Source of the DNA: Heloderma charlesbogerti | Lineage: Eukaryota; Chordata; Lepidosauria; Squamata; Helodermatidae | Assembly (NCBI GenBank): GCA_026122225.1 | Contig: JANEZZ010002242.1 | Location: forward strand, 372,001-436,000 | Direction: 5' to 3' | Length of the DNA stretch: 64,000 nt | Notes under the pieces: generated by a model | Database searches by the model: none | What the model was told of the DNA's origin: nothing | What the model saw: only the letters and a program-made list of their open reading frames with translations | Position numbers and translations under genes: made by a program | Part shown: positions 1-12,660 of the stretch, in pieces | Numbering within the stretch: the stretch's first letter is position 1 | Layout of the letters: each line of letters starts with the position of its first letter

Positions 1-35
1 AAAAAAATCTTTTTTTAAAAAATATATATATTCAT

Positions 36-47
36 ACATGGATTTTT
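36..47. repeat. TSD (left) of BovB copy 1
   Basis: The 12-mer ACATGGATTTTT lies directly before the first BovB-matching bases and recurs at 2328-2339 directly after the 3' end. This marks a target-primed insertion and shows that the copy is 5'-truncated by reverse transcription, not by the window edge. Confidence 0.85.
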
Positions 48-2327
48 TTCCAACAGTACAAGAGGCGACTCTACACATGGACATCACCAGATGGTCAATA
101 TCGAAATCAGATTGATTATGTACTTTGCAGCCAAAGATGGAAAAGCTCTATACAGTCAGTAAAAACAAGACCTGGAGCTGACTGTGGCTCAGATCATGAG
201 CTGCTTCTTGCAAAATTTCGGCTTAAATTGAGGAACGTAGGGAAAACCACTAAACCATTCAGGTATGACCTAAATCATATCCCTTATGAATATACAGTGG
301 AGGTGAGGAATAGATTTCAGGGATTAGACCTGATAGACAGAGTGCCTGAGGAACTATGGACGGAGGTCCGTAACATTGTTCAGGAGGCAGCAACTCAATC
401 CATCCCAAAGAAAAAGAAATGCAAGAAAGCCAAGTGGCTGTCTGATGAGGCTTTACAAGTAACTGAGGAAAGAAGGGAAGCGAAAAGCAAGAGAGAAAGG
501 GGAAGATATATCCAACTGAATGCAGAGTTCCAGAGAATAGCAAGGAGAGACAAGAAGGCCTTCTTAAATGAACAGTGCAAAGAAATCGAAGAAAACAATA
601 GAATGGGAAAGACTAGAGATCTTTTCAAGAAAATTGGAGATCTCAAGGGAACGTTTTGTGCAAAGACGGGCCTGATAAAGGACAAAGAAGGCAGGGACCT
701 AACAGAAGCAGATGAGATTAAGAAGAGGTGGAAAGAATACACAGAAGAACTATACAGGAAAGATCTTAATGTCCCTGATAGCCATGATAGTGCGGCCACT
801 GAACTTGAGCCAGACATCCTCGAGAGTGAAGTCAAGTGGGCCTTAGGAAGCATTAGTAACAACAAAGCTAGCGGAGATGACAGTATTCCAGCTGAGCTAT
901 TTAAAATCCTAAAAGACGATGCTGTTAAAGTGCTGCACTCAATATGCCAAGAAATTTGGAACACTCAACAATGGCCACAAGACTGGAAAAGATCAGTTTA
1001 CATTCCAATTCCAAAGAAGGGCCATGCCAAAGAGTGTTCAAACTACCGTACAATTGCGCTCATTTCACATTCCAACAAGGTTATGCTCAAAATCCTACAA
1101 GCTAGGCTTCAGCAGTATGTGACCCAAGAACTACCAGAAGTACAAGCGGGGTTTTGAAGAGGCAGAGGAACTAGAGATCAAATTGCCAGCATTCGCTGGA
1201 TCATGGAGAAAGCAAGAGAATGCCAGAAAAATGTCTATTTCTGCTTCAATGACTACACTAAAGCCTTTGATGGTGTGGATCACAACAAACTGTGGCAAAT
1301 TCTTAAAGTGATGGGAGTGCCAGACCACCTTACCTGTCTCCTGAGAAACCTGTACGAGGGACAAGAAGCAACAGTAAGAACCAGACATGGAACAACCGAG
1401 TGGTTCAAAATTGGGAAAGGAGTACGACAAGGCTGCATATTGTCGCCCTGCTTATTTAATTTATATGCAGAGTACATCATGAGAAACACCGGGTTGGATG
1501 AATCACAGGTCGGAATTAAGATTGCCGGGAGAATTATCAACAACCTCAGATACGCAGACGATACCCCCCTAATGGCAGAAAGCGAAGAGGATCTAAAGAG
1601 CCTTTTGTTGAGGGTGAAAGAGGAGAGTGCAAAAGCTGGTTTGAAACTCAACGTTAAAAAAACGAAGATCATGGCATCTGGCCCCATCACTTCCTGGCAT
1701 ATAGAAGGGGAAGAAACGGAAACAGTGACAGATTTTATTTTCTTGGGCTCCAAGATCACCGCAGACGGTGACTGTAGCCATGAAATTAAAAGACGCTTGC
1801 TCCTTGGGAGGAAAGCTATGGCAAACCTAGACAGCATAGTAAGAAGCAGAGACATCACCTTGCCGACAAAGATTCGTATAATCAAGGCTATGCTTTTCCC
1901 AGTAGCAATGTATGGCTGTGAGAGCTGGACTATAAGGAAGGCTGAGCGCCAAAGAATTGATGCCTTCGAACTGTGGTGCGTGAGAAGACCCTTACGAGTC
2001 CCCTGGACTGCAAGGAGGTCAGATCAGTCAATCCTAAAGGAAATCGACCCTGAGTGCTCATTGGAAGGACAGATAGTGAAGCTGAAGCTCAAATATTTTG
2101 GCCACCTAGTGCGAAGAGAAAACTCTCTGGAAAAGACCCTGATGCTGGGAAAGATTGAAGGCAAAAGGAGAAGGGGACGGCAGAGGATGAGATGGCTAGA
2201 TAGCATCACCGATGCAATGAATATGAATTTGAGCACACTCCGGGAAAGAGCGGAGGACAGGAAGGCCTGGCATGCTATGGTCCATGGGGTCATGAAGAGT
2301 TGGACACGACTTAACGACTGAACAACA
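48..2327 (+). mobile_element. RTE-BovB LINE, 5'-truncated copy 1
   Basis: BovB retrotransposon beginning inside the endonuclease domain and running to the 3' end, which is a short ACAACAACA-type tail. It aligns codon for codon with residues from about 292 to 1047 of the intact copy at 16840-20058. A 12-bp TSD flanks it. The missing 5' part, about 900 bp, fits normal LINE 5' truncation. Coding similarity to the intact copy is high, so the insertion looks fairly young. It lies about 0.2 kb upstream of an older, more diverged BovB in the same orientation. Confidence 0.95.
51..2321 (+). pseudogene. BovB endonuclease/reverse transcriptase ORF, one premature stop
   Basis: One reading frame is open from 51 to the natural stop at 2319-2321, except for a TGA at 1155-1157. 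The intact copy has arginine there, in the segment AGFRRGRG. CGA to TGA is the change expected from deamination of a methylated CpG. Visible parts are the end of the APE-type endonuclease (SDHELL near 190-207), the RT catalytic blocks (FNDYTKAFD near 1240-1270, GVRQGC near 1420, YADDT near 1550-1565) and the C-terminal region with FELWC and RGRQRMRWLD. The N-terminal endonuclease is missing, so no functional protein is expected even without the stop. Confidence 0.93.
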
Positions 2328-2535
2328 ACATGGATTTTTATGAAATGCATACAACTTTCTAGCAATTATAAATAGGTTTCAACAAAAGCAGACCAAATAT
2401 CCAAATAAGTATGCATTTGAAGGTGGTGTCTGTATGCCACCCGTTCAAATACTGAAAGTTTTTTAAGGTCCTCAAACCATTGTATTATAGGATGTGAGTG
2501 TTTATCCTTCCAGTGTTGTAATGTAAGTCTTTTAG

Positions 2536-2544
2536 CTGTCAAGA
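2536..2544. repeat. TSD (left) of the old BovB
   Basis: CTGTCAAGA at 2536-2544 recurs at 5749-5757, immediately after the AACAACAACAACAA tail of the element. Confidence 0.7.
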
Positions 2545-5500
2545 CTCCAGCAAAGGAGATCGTTACCTTGTTGTGGTGCTGGAGATTGAGCACCTCAGTG
2601 ACGTCATGAGCTAAACCGTGAAGGGACACCCAAGACGGGAAGGTCATGGCAGAGAGGTCAGACTAAATACAATCCCTGGGGAAGGAAATGGCAACCCACC
2701 CCTGTATTCTTGACATGAAAACTAAATGGATCAGTACAACCAGAGATATGTCGGTGTACCATTGGAAGATGGGACTCCCAGGTTGGAAGATGGTCAAAAT
2801 GCTACTGGGGAGGAACAGAGGATAAGTTGAACTAGCCCCAGATGTGATGACGCAGCTAGCTCAAAGCCGAAAGGACGGATAGCAGCTGTTGGTGCTGGTG
2901 GTGAACGACGAACCCGATGTTCTAAAGATCAACACACCATAGGAACCTGGACTGTAAGATCTATGAGCCAGGGCAAATTGGATATGGTTATTGGGGAGAT
3001 GTCAAGATTAAATATAGACATTTTGGGTGTCAGTGAACTGAAATGGACTGGAATGGGACACTTCACATCAAATGACCACCAGATCTACGACTGTGGACAA
3101 GAGGACCACAAAAGAAATGGAGTAGCCTTCATAATTCATAATAAAGTGGCTAAAGCAGTGCTTGGATACAATCCAAAAAATGACAGAATGATCTCAATTC
3201 AAATTCAGGGTAAGCCATTTAACATCACAGTGATCCAAATATACGCCCCAGCCACAGATGCTGAAGAAGCAGAAGTAGATCAGTTCTATGAGGATCTGCA
3301 GCACCTACTGGATAGTACGCTAAACATAGATGTTATTTTCATTACAGGAGACTGGAATGCTATGGTGGGTAGTCAAACGACACCTGGAATTACAGGCAAG
3401 CATGGTCTGGGAGAACAAAATGAAGCAGGACATAGGCTGATAGAATTTTGCCAAGACAACTCACTGTGCATAACAAACACTCTCTTCCAACAACCTAAGA
3501 GACAACTTTATACATGGACTTCACCAGATGGTCGACACCAAAATCAGATGGACCACATCGTTTGTAGCCAAAGCTGGCGGACATCTATGCAGTTGGTAAA
3601 AACAAGACCTGGAGGAGATCATGAACTTCTTATTGCACAATTTAGAATCAGACTAAAGAGAATAGGGAAGACCCACAGATCAGTTAGATATGAGCTCACT
3701 AATATTCCTCATGAATATGCAGTGGAGGTGAAGAATAGATTTAAGGGACTAGATTTAGTAGATAGGGTCCCGGAAGAACTATGGACAGAAGTTCGCAACA
3801 TTGTTCAGGAGGTGGCAACAAAAAACATCCCAAAGAAAAAGAAAACCAAGAAGGCAAGATGGTTGTCTGCTGAGACACTGGAAGCAGCCCAAGAAAGAAG
3901 GAAAGCAAAAGGCAACAGTGATAGGGGGAGATATGCCCAATTAAATGCAAAATTCTAGAGGTTAGCCAGAAGAGATAAGGAATTATTTTTAAACAAGCAA
4001 TGCACGGAAGCAGAAGAAGGTAATAGAATAGGAAGGAAAAGAGACCTCTTCCAGAAAATTAGAAACATCGGAGGTAAATTCCAGGCAAAAGTGGGTATGA
4101 TCAAAAACAAAGATGGCAAGGACCTAACAGAAGCAGAAGAGAAAAGAAAAGGTGGCCAGAATATACGAAAGATCTGTATAGGAAGGATAATAATATCGGG
4201 GACAGATTTGATGGTGTGGTCAGTGAGGTAGAGCCAGACATCCTGAAGAGTGAGGTTGAATGGGCCTTAAGAAGCATTGCTAATAACAAGGCAGCAGGAG
4301 ATGATGGTATCCCAGCTGAACTGTTTAAAATCTTGCAAGATGATGCTGTCAAGGTGATGCATGCCATATGCCAGCAAATTTGGAAAACACAAGAATGGCC
4401 AACAGATTGGAAAAAATCAACTTATATCCCCATACTAAAAAAGGGAAGCACCAAAGAATGTTCAAACTATCGAACAGTGGCACTTATTTCACATGCCAGT
4501 AAGGTAATGCTCAAGATCTTGCAAGGTAGACTCCAGCAATTCATGGAACAAGAATTGCCAGATGTACAAGCTGGGTTTAGAAAAGGCAGAGGAACTAGAG
4601 ACCAAATTGCCAATATCCGCTGGATAATGGAGAAAGCCAGGGAGTTTCAGAAAAACATCTATATGTGTTTTATTGACTATTCTAAAGCCTTTGACTGTGT
4701 GGATCATCACAAACTGTGGCAAGTTCTTGGTGGTATGGGGATACCAAGTCATCTTGTCTGCCTCCTGAGGAATCTGTATAAAGACCAAGTAGCAATGGTA
4801 AGAACAGACCACGGAACAACGGACTGGTTTAAGATTGGGAAAGGAGTATGGCAGGGTTGTATACTCTCACCCTACCTATTCAACCTGTATGCAGAACACA
4901 TCATGCGACATGCTGGACTTGATGAAGCCACGGCTGGAGTTAAAATCACTGGAAGAAACATTAACAATCTCAGATATGCAGATGATACCACTTTGATGGC
5001 TGAAAGCGAGGAGGAGCTGAGGAACCTCATGATGAAGGTGAAAGAAGAAAGTGCAAAAGCTGGGTTGCAGTTCAACCTCAAAAAACCAAGGTTATGGCAA
5101 CCAGCTTGATTGATAACTGGCAAACAGAGGGAGAAAACGTGGAGGCAGTGACAGACTTTGTCTTTCTAGGCGCAAAGATTACTGCAGATGCTGACTGCAG
5201 CCAGGAAATCAGAAGATGTTTACTTCTTGAGAGGAGAGCAACAAATCTTGATAAAATAGTTAAGAGCAGAGACATCACACTGACAACAAAGGTCCGCATA
5301 GTTCAAGCAATGGTATTCCCCGTAGTAACCTATGGCTGCGAGAACTGGACCATAAGGAAGGCTGAGCGAAGGAAGATAGCTGCTTTTGAACTGTGGTGCT
5401 GGAGGAAAATTCTGAGAGTGCCTTGGACTGCAAGAAGTTCAAACCAGTCCATACTCCAGGAAATAAAGCCAGACTGCTCACTTGAGGGAATGATATTAAA

Positions 5501-5748
5501 GGCAAAACTGAAGTACTTTGACCACATAATGAGAAGACGCTGGAGAAGACGCTGATGCTAGGGAAAGTGGAAGGCAAAAGGAAGAGGGGCCGACCAAGGG
5601 CAAGATGGATGGATGATATTCTGGAGGTGACAGACTCGACCTTGGGGGAGCTGGGGGTGGCGACGGCCGACAGGAAGCTCTGGTGTGGGCTGGTCCATGG
5701 AGTCACGAAAAATTGGAAGCGACTGACTGAATAAACAACAACAACAAC
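2545..5748 (+). mobile_element. RTE-BovB LINE, full-length but decayed, second lineage
   Basis: A 3.2-kb element whose length (about 3204 bp) matches the intact BovB at 16840-20058 (3219 bp). It runs from a 5' UTR-like start to an AACAAC-rich tail and is bounded by a 9-bp TSD. The protein differs clearly from the other three copies: the C-terminal motif is RGRPRARWMDDI instead of RGRQRMRWLDSI, and the segment around FTSNDHQIYDCGQED differs. It is therefore a separate BovB subfamily and not just an aged member of the younger one. Several stops and frameshifts show that it is older. Confidence 0.92.
2963..5735 (+). pseudogene. Old BovB endonuclease/RT ORF, broken
   Basis: Open segments in changing frames cover the endonuclease (2963-3958: SELKW, GDWNAMVG, GDHELL in place of SDHELL), the RT (4216-5109: FIDYSKAFDCVDH, GVWQGC where younger copies read GVRQGC, RYADDT) and the C-terminal part (5094-5555). 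Breaks include a stop at 3956-3958, a frameshift near 5090 and a disrupted stretch near 5540 (MRRRWRRR) where the other copies read MRRENSLEKTLML. The final coding segment to 5735 (RGRPRARWMDDI onward) is in a third frame. The 5' region 2545-2962 is homologous to the N-terminus but contains stops. Confidence 0.88.
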
Positions 5749-6244
5749 CTGTCAAGAAGGCATAGAGAATCCATTTACACTGACCATTTGTTAATTCCCA
5801 TGAAGAAGATAAATAATTTAAAAGGATGTGTACCTCAGTAAACATTAAAGACAGTTCCAGTACAAAATTTACCTGTGTAATAACCTTCCCCCCAAAGAAA
5901 CCACTACTGGACATTGCCAAAATATATGTTTGAAAGAAGCATTAGCTGTATTGCACCGTCAGCAATTAGACGAATTAAACAATCCCTGATTAAAGAGCCA
6001 TTGCAATGTCAACTAGAGACACACACAAAGGTTTTTGTGGCAATCCACTGATTGGGCGTTTTGCGATGGTGCCCACAGCAATTTCTCAAATTTTCAAATG
6101 TGCTCACGGGTCCAAAAGGGTTGGGGACCTTGATATAATGCCTTCTTTTATCTGTTTTGCTTGCCCAGCAATCACAACCCTGAGTTGTGGGTGCCTTTGC
6201 AATATTTCCCGCAATGTTACATATCCCATGCCCACCTTTCTTCC
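5749..6244. other. No gene or repeat recognised
   Basis: About 0.5 kb between the old BovB and the Gypsy remnant. It begins with the right TSD of the BovB. The open frame near 6006-6263 has no recognisable motif; it may be an eroded upstream part of the Gypsy element, but this could not be shown. Confidence 0.4.
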
Positions 6245-7690
6245 AGGTCCATGGGAACAATAAAAGTGAAACAGTATATCTTCCAGGAGCCGAGAATGTG
6301 ACTACTGACTGCATATGTCACTTGCCTATACCTTATCTAGAGGATGAAGTGAAATCTAATGAGAAGAAAGTTATCATTGCATACACAGGCACTCATGGGA
6401 TCATTTCAGTTTCAGAAAAAGACCAAGCTAAACGAGCTAAAGGTCTATATAATTAAAGGATGGTACTGCCAAATACAGTTATAGTTTGCTCTCTCTCAAT
6501 CTCAGAAAACTGATGACAATTTCAACATATCTGCCAGACCTATCTACAGTAGATGTCATCTGAGAAATGATAGTCTGGTTGTTCTGTCAAAATCACAGGA
6601 AGTTATGATTCTCTTGTCTTATGAAGGGTCATCTGGGAATGAACTAACAAAATGGTGACGGAGAGAAGATTTTTGGTGGCCAAGGATGGACAACCTGTTG
6701 AGATAATAAAGAAGTGTTTCATGCATGTGCCCAAAGTGACTAGACAAGTCACAGAAGACCTATTGTAGCCTTTTCACAGCAGTTGACTACCCCTTTGAAC
6801 CAAGGGGTATATAACAGAGCTATCAACTATAATGGGGCTATTTGATTATTAGCCAACAGTACAAAGATTTGCCTTAGCAATGGTGGACTATTATTCAAAA
6901 TGGCCTGAAGTTACATTTCATACAATAATCACCACAGAAATGGTGATTAAATCCATGTCTTCCATTTTTTCCAGGGAGGACTTCTATAGAAATGTCTCCA
7001 CAGTAATGGCATCAAGCAAAACCCTATTTCTTTGTACCATCCAAGAGTTAACAGGCTGGTTGAGAGAATAACAACACTGATAAAAAAGCCTATAGCTTGC
7101 TAATAGGCAAACAGCACCATGGGAAGATAGAACCAATCTCTGCTACTAGGACTATTCCACACTCAACGACAGGAGCATCACCCTTTAAACTATTAAGAGG
7201 ATGCAAAGCCAGTGCAAGACTAACCACCTGTCCGGCACTCTCCCTGGCATGCAAACCTCCTGACGGGGCACTCTATGAACATGTTTGAGACAAACAAAAA
7301 ATTTAAACAATATGTAGACTATAAAAAAGGTGCTACAGGTAGCATATTTGGAAAGTGAGCTTCATTTGAGTGAGACTACCTTACAGAGTCAGAAAATGAC
7401 ATTCCAGGTATTCACATCCTTCACACATTGTAGACATGAAAGCAGATTCAGCTGTTCTCAAAGATGGCAAATGTTGGAAACATCTCAAGACTTGCCAAGG
7501 CCCAGCAAGCAGCAAATGATGCTATACTCTCTTTTGACCTAGAAAGCCCAGATGACACTGATTATGAAGGACAGGACAGGGTTCCAGAAGATATGTCACT
7601 TGAAACCTTCAGGTGTGTCTCTGACTATAAGACGTTAAGACAGAAGAGGCGGTTTAGGAGATTGGAGGATTTTGTAATTAATTTTTGATC
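6245..7690 (+). mobile_element. Ty3/Gypsy LTR retrotransposon remnant (pol 3' half)
   Basis: Fragments in shifting frames are collinear with the end of a vertebrate Ty3/Gypsy polyprotein. They are the RNase H-integrase linker (YLPGAENV...CHLPIPYLEDE, 6270-6350), the integrase N-terminal region (FWWPRMDNL, near 6670), the integrase core start (VDYYSKWPEV, from 6880), a later integrase segment (PHSTTGASPFKLLRG, 7160-7200) and a basic C-terminal tail ending LEDFVINF at 7686. Many stops and missing pieces make it non-functional. No LTR, gag, protease or RT was found on either side, so this is an old internal fragment. Confidence 0.8.
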
Positions 7691-9269
7691 CATTTTATTA
7701 ATATTCTGTTCTGAAGAAAGGGGTGTGCAATACCCTTATAACTGCAGTTCATCCCAGTTTGTTTTTCACAGATTTGCCCCAATGAAAAGAAAAGAGTATG
7801 GAGGAGAGGAAAGGGGAGAATGGAAAAATGGAGGGAAGAGAGAAAGCAGACAGAGGTTGTAAGAACCAAACAAAGAATAATGAAATAGATTGTTTGCATC
7901 CAAGCCTTGCCTGCTTTGTCCTTACAAGGAACAAGATACTAAATCTGCATAAAGCCACGAGCTGGTCCTCTGTAGTGCCTGCACACATGATTAGGAACAC
8001 TTTCCCATGTTTCTTAATCCACTACTGAGTGGGAACGGAGGGAAATAAGGGCATTATAAAATTCTCACCATGTGGGCAGACATTTGTTTATTGGTCTCCC
8101 ATATGGTTGTATTTGCACAGCAATTAGCTCCAACTTGGTAAATGGTTGTCTTGATTTACCCGGCTTTGGGGGGGGCAGATAGAGACAACTATTTTAGCAC
8201 ACGCTGCATCTGATGCATGCTGAAATCCTGCTTACATCTTGGCAGGATGATACAAAGACCAGCTACCACAGGGGTGAGAATATCCACATAAGTTTGGTCC
8301 TCTGAATGGACTCAGACCACTGTCTTTGCTTGTGATTGCATGCACACTGTGATAAATAATACTTTGATAATATAATCTGTAGTAAGTATATGCTGACCTA
8401 CTTGGTACTCATGTGGCCCAGTCAACTGACCCACAGAAGCACTGCATGGGTATTGATAGGGTATGCTGTATGAAAAGGAGAAGTTTGCTGTGCAAGCTGT
8501 TGGGCCAAGGAGTTCACATCCTATCTCCTGGGCTGAAAGCTACAGTCAAACTAGAAGGGAAATGCCAGTGCCGTAATTGGCCTCCCATTGCTACACAGCA
8601 CAGCTGCCAAGTAAGGAGGTGAAGCTTTTAGGTATAGAAATCACTTTGGGAAAGCATCAGACCAATATACAAAGGGCAGTGCACTGAAGCATCCACTACT
8701 TCAAATTCTTCCCCGAACAATTTGGAGCAGCAAATACCCATGACTAATTAGGGAGAAAGGCAACAGTTCAAGGTGGTTCTCATGAAACATAGCACACTTT
8801 GATATAGTGTCCCCTAATTAACACATACAGCCATCCCTTTCAGGTTGCGAATGCCCTACAATATAGAAGAAGGTGCTTAGAGGGAAACAGCATCATAAAT
8901 GAAAGTGGTCTTGGTTTTAACTAGTTGGCAATTATTACTGAGTTGCTTGTCAATTATCATTTCCTATGCAAGTCAAACAAAAATTAAATTTGTTGCAGTA
9001 CTGCACAAGGGAATAAAAAGTCCTTGATGGTTCTGAACAACTCTAAACATTCACAAGGTTTCAGTTACTAAAGGGTGAAGTTATGACATCTGGAGATCCC
9101 CCTCACTTTCTGGAAGTTCAGTTGGCATCTTTTGACCCAACTGCTCTCGCCCTACTTTATTGCTATCGGATAGTGACATGTCCCATTCTTCTAAGTACAT
9201 GCAATTTTATAATAATTTGCAACTCTTCCCAACCATACCCAGAATGCTCCTACTCACCTTTTGTTGAAA
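7691..9269. other. No gene or repeat recognised
   Basis: About 1.6 kb of mixed composition with a purine-rich patch near 7790-7860 and a G run near 8169. Short open frames here have no recognisable domains. Confidence 0.4.
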
Positions 9270-9425
9270 TGGGTGGCTACTCTTTGGGTGCCTTCCTTTC
9301 TGTTCTCTCTTCCTCATCACTTGCTATCACTGCCCTAAATTCCCTGCACTGGCTCCCTGTCACATTCCACATTAAGAAAAAGTTTCTAGTTCTCATTTTT
9401 AAAGTTCCCGACCCCTAAATATATT
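9270..9425 (+). mobile_element. Possible L2-type LINE fragment
   Basis: The frame contains LHWLPVTFHIKKKFLVLIFK. This resembles the post-RT segment ELHWLPVVFWAKFKVLVLTFK of the L2 ORF at 61.9-63.5 kb. Only about 40 codons match, so this is a weak call. Confidence 0.4.
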
Positions 9426-10324
9426 TTCCCCTTACACCATCTTCTTGCTCCCATACGTCTGTACAAGTTCACCCATAAAAAACCCCAAGATGGCACAACT
9501 CTGAAGACAATAAACTGGATGCACTAATGTCTGACATCATCTTCACGTCCAGAGTGTCCAATATATGAACACTGGGTCTACTATGAATGGTGCATTTACC
9601 TGTAAATGATTAAATGGTTGCTTTTCTGACCAGTGTAAATGGTGATCAGAAAAGCTCTGCCCCCTACTTCTGTGTATATTGTGGAGAAAAGTGATAATTC
9701 ACAACTGACACAGTGTGAATGTATTTTGTATTCAGTTATCTGCACCCAAGTACAAAAAGTAAATTGTGAATCAGCCCTCAAGATCCTGTGGGTTAATGGC
9801 CAGTACTGTTCCCAGATGCTCTGCACAACTGCTGCAATCATAATTTGCTGTGTTTGACCATTTAGCCATCTGCCCAACATATTCGGCTATGACAATCGGA
9901 TGTAGATATTGCCATGGAATGAAATTATCTTTTTATTAATTACCCTTTAATTAGTTGACACATGCAGTATTTTAGCCATAATTGGCCTGAGATGCAATAC
10001 TTACAGGGATGGAATGTGATTGTGAGCCTGCTTGTCATGAATAACAATTATGCCATTGACAAAGCAATCTCATTATTAAGATGTACTGAACAGTGCAGAT
10101 CCCTCCTTTGCACAAGATAATGTTGAGCTAAATGCTGGAATGTATTGGCACACATAAATGCAGATGCACCTCACATGTGGGCAATATGTATATAAATTAA
10201 TAGGGAATAAGATTGTGCCAGGATCATAATTTGTTTTAAGCATGTCACTTACATCTGTTATTATATACATAGTTATTTAAGAAACAAGCATTAAAATTCT
10301 TCCAAAGCTACTTTACAGTAACAG
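9426..10324. other. AT-rich, no gene recognised; one short hairpin
   Basis: AT-rich DNA. GCTTTTCTGACCAG and GTGATCAGAAAAGC pair imperfectly at about 9617-9655 across a short loop. Nothing else was recognised. Confidence 0.35.
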
Positions 10325-10410
10325 TGCAAATGTTTAATCATGTTTATTCAGAAGTAAGCCTCATTGCTTTCAATGATACATTACTTGCAGGTAAGTGTGC
10401 AGCCTAAATT
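10325..10410. repeat. Palindromic MITE, CCTATGCA/AAGTAAG family (degenerate)
   Basis: Contains TTCAGAAGTAAGCCTCATTG and a following complementary ACTTGCAGGTAAGTGTGCA. This matches the pattern seen in clearer copies near 45.2, 46.8 and 61.8 kb. Confidence 0.5.
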
Positions 10411-11334
10411 ATCTGGTCTTCAGTACTGTTGTACTGGGTAACAAAAGACCCAATTGTGATATTTAACTAAACAAAAACACCAAAGAGAGTGATACACCAA
10501 AAAGTCCTTCCCTGTGCCACATCAGTGACAAATGATGCCTTCTTAACAATCCCATACACATGGATAATCAGTCTTCCAACACCTTTCTGTTTATACAGAC
10601 TTTAGGGGCCAGCTTTAAGCCATTGGAAAAAGAGGGTATCTGCAGTTTTTTTCATTAATTTTAGTTTGCTGTTTATATTGAATTGTTTTATATTCCTCAA
10701 GAATCCACCCAGAGGCTCAAGACATTGTTCCTCCAGCCATACATATATGCAAGTGCAAAGGACCTGGAGATGTGAGGAATTAGCAGGGACTAGAGTTGGA
10801 ATAGCTTTCTGTCAGGACCAAGTAGATGTTACAAGGGAGGTACAGGGTTCCCACCCCCATGTTTCCCTTGTAACACTAATGTATACTCTAGAGAGCATTT
10901 GTACTTGAGAACTGGCAGGCAAAAGGAGCCAGTTCTCCCCTCCTCACCATCCAGAAATGCACCTCCTGGTAATTTTTAGAGGCCTTTCCTCCAGCCTGGG
11001 TCCAAAACTGGAAGGGAGCCAGCATAAGTGGCATTAGAAGGGGAGAACTGATGGGAATGGGAGGAGTTATGCATCACTTCCCACCAAACTTCCCCTATTA
11101 CTGCTACCCTGTCACCCATTTCGCCTTTATCTCAGAAAATGTGGAGTTGGGGCCACACATTTGCTGATATACGGCAGTATCTAACACTGTGTGTGCGCTA
11201 ACGGGGCCAATCGCTAGAGCAATAGAAAGGACCTTCAACAGTTGGAAATAAGCAAAACACTCATTTCTGGAATGGGGCAGGTCACTGGAGCTTGCAGAAG
11301 GGAGCTCTGCTGACTTGTCCAGTTCAGAAATGTA
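10411..11334. other. No gene recognised
   Basis: An open frame on the minus strand (11104-11430) encodes up to 108 residues but shows no motif I can name, and its upstream end runs into the L2 3' tail. No splice context was convincing. Confidence 0.35.
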
Positions 11335-12039
11335 TTTATTTGATTTGTACCCTTCCTTTCTATCAAGACAATGGCACTTAAAGTGGCATACAATCATAAA
11401 CAAAGCATGATTAAAACAACAATAAAGCAATGCATTAAAACACCATAAAAATGCAGCAATAACAGAATAAAAACAGAATCCAGCCCAACAGATTTGCTTA
11501 TAAGGCTGCTTGAATAAAAAAAGTCTTTGCTGCTGGCGTTAGTATAGCAGGGATGGAATGAACCTAGCCTCCCTCAGCAGGGAGTTCCACAGCCTGGGTG
11601 TGGCCATCAAGAAGGCCTCTCTCACATCACCACCAAACATGCCTCTGAAGGTGGTGGCATTGAAAGAAAAGCCTCTCCAAAAATTTTTAAGACCCAGGCA
11701 GACTTGTATAGGACAAGGCAGGTAGCCTGGTCCCAAGCCATACAGAGCTTCATAGGTCATAACCAGCATTCTGAATTGTGCTGGGAAACAGACCGGTTGC
11801 TTTGTAACTAAGGAGTCATGTGCTCCCTGTAACTGGCCCCAGTCAACAGTCAGGCCACAGTATTCTCAGCCATCTGGAGTTTCTGAACAGTTTCCAAAGG
11901 CAGCCCCATTTAGAGTGCATTACACTAGCCCAAATGGGATGTAACCAAGGCATGCATGACTGTGGCCAGATCAGTCATCTCTAGGAACAGGTGCAGTTGG
12001 CGTACTAGTCTCAGCTGTGCACACACACACTCCACACAT

Positions 12040-12660
12040 GTGATGTGGCTGCAAAAAGGGCAAATGCTATTTTGGGCTGCATTAATAGAAGCATAGCTTC
12101 CAAATCCCGGGAAGTACTAGTTCCCCTCTACTCAGCACTGGTTAGGCCTCATCTGGAGTACTGTGTCCAGTTCTGGGCACCACACTTTAAGAAGGATGCA
12201 GACAAGCTGGAGAGGGTTCAGAGGAGGGCAACGAAGATGATCAGGGGACTGGAAACAAAGCCCTATGAAGAGAGACTGAAAGAACTGGGCATGTTTAGCC
12301 TTGAGAAGAGAAGACTGAGGACTATATGATAGTGCTCTTCAAGTACTTGAAAGGTTGTCAGAGAGAGGAAGGCCAGTATCTCTTCTCGATCATCCCAGAG
12401 TGCAGGACACGGAATAATGGGCTCAAGTGACAGGAAGCCAGATTCCGGCTGAACATCAGGAAAAGCTTCCTGACTGTTAGAGCAATATGAGAATTACCTA
12501 GGGTGGTGGTGGGCTCTCCCACACTGGAGGCGTTCAAGACGAGGCTGGACAGCCATCTGTCAGGGATGCTCTCTGACTTGGATTCCTGTATTGAGCAGGG
12601 GGTTGGACTCGATGGTCTTATAGGCCCCTTCCAACCCTACTATTCTATGATTCCTCGCCA
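12040..12660 (+). mobile_element. CR1 LINE, 5'-truncated 3' end
   Basis: The open frame starts [15 protein letters not shown] and continues through [20 protein letters not shown] and [11 protein letters not shown] to [12 protein letters not shown], the C-terminal hallmark of CR1 ORF2. The 3' UTR has TTGAGCAGGGGGTTGGACTC and the element ends ATTCTATGATTC, the CR1-type terminus. Flanking bases on both sides belong to one old L2, so the CR1 inserted into it. The ORF is interrupted after about 12330. Confidence 0.93.

Noticed and set aside
6245..7690. Endogenous retrovirus
   Set aside because: The linker and integrase motifs look like Ty3/Gypsy, and no env-like or LTR sequence is visible.
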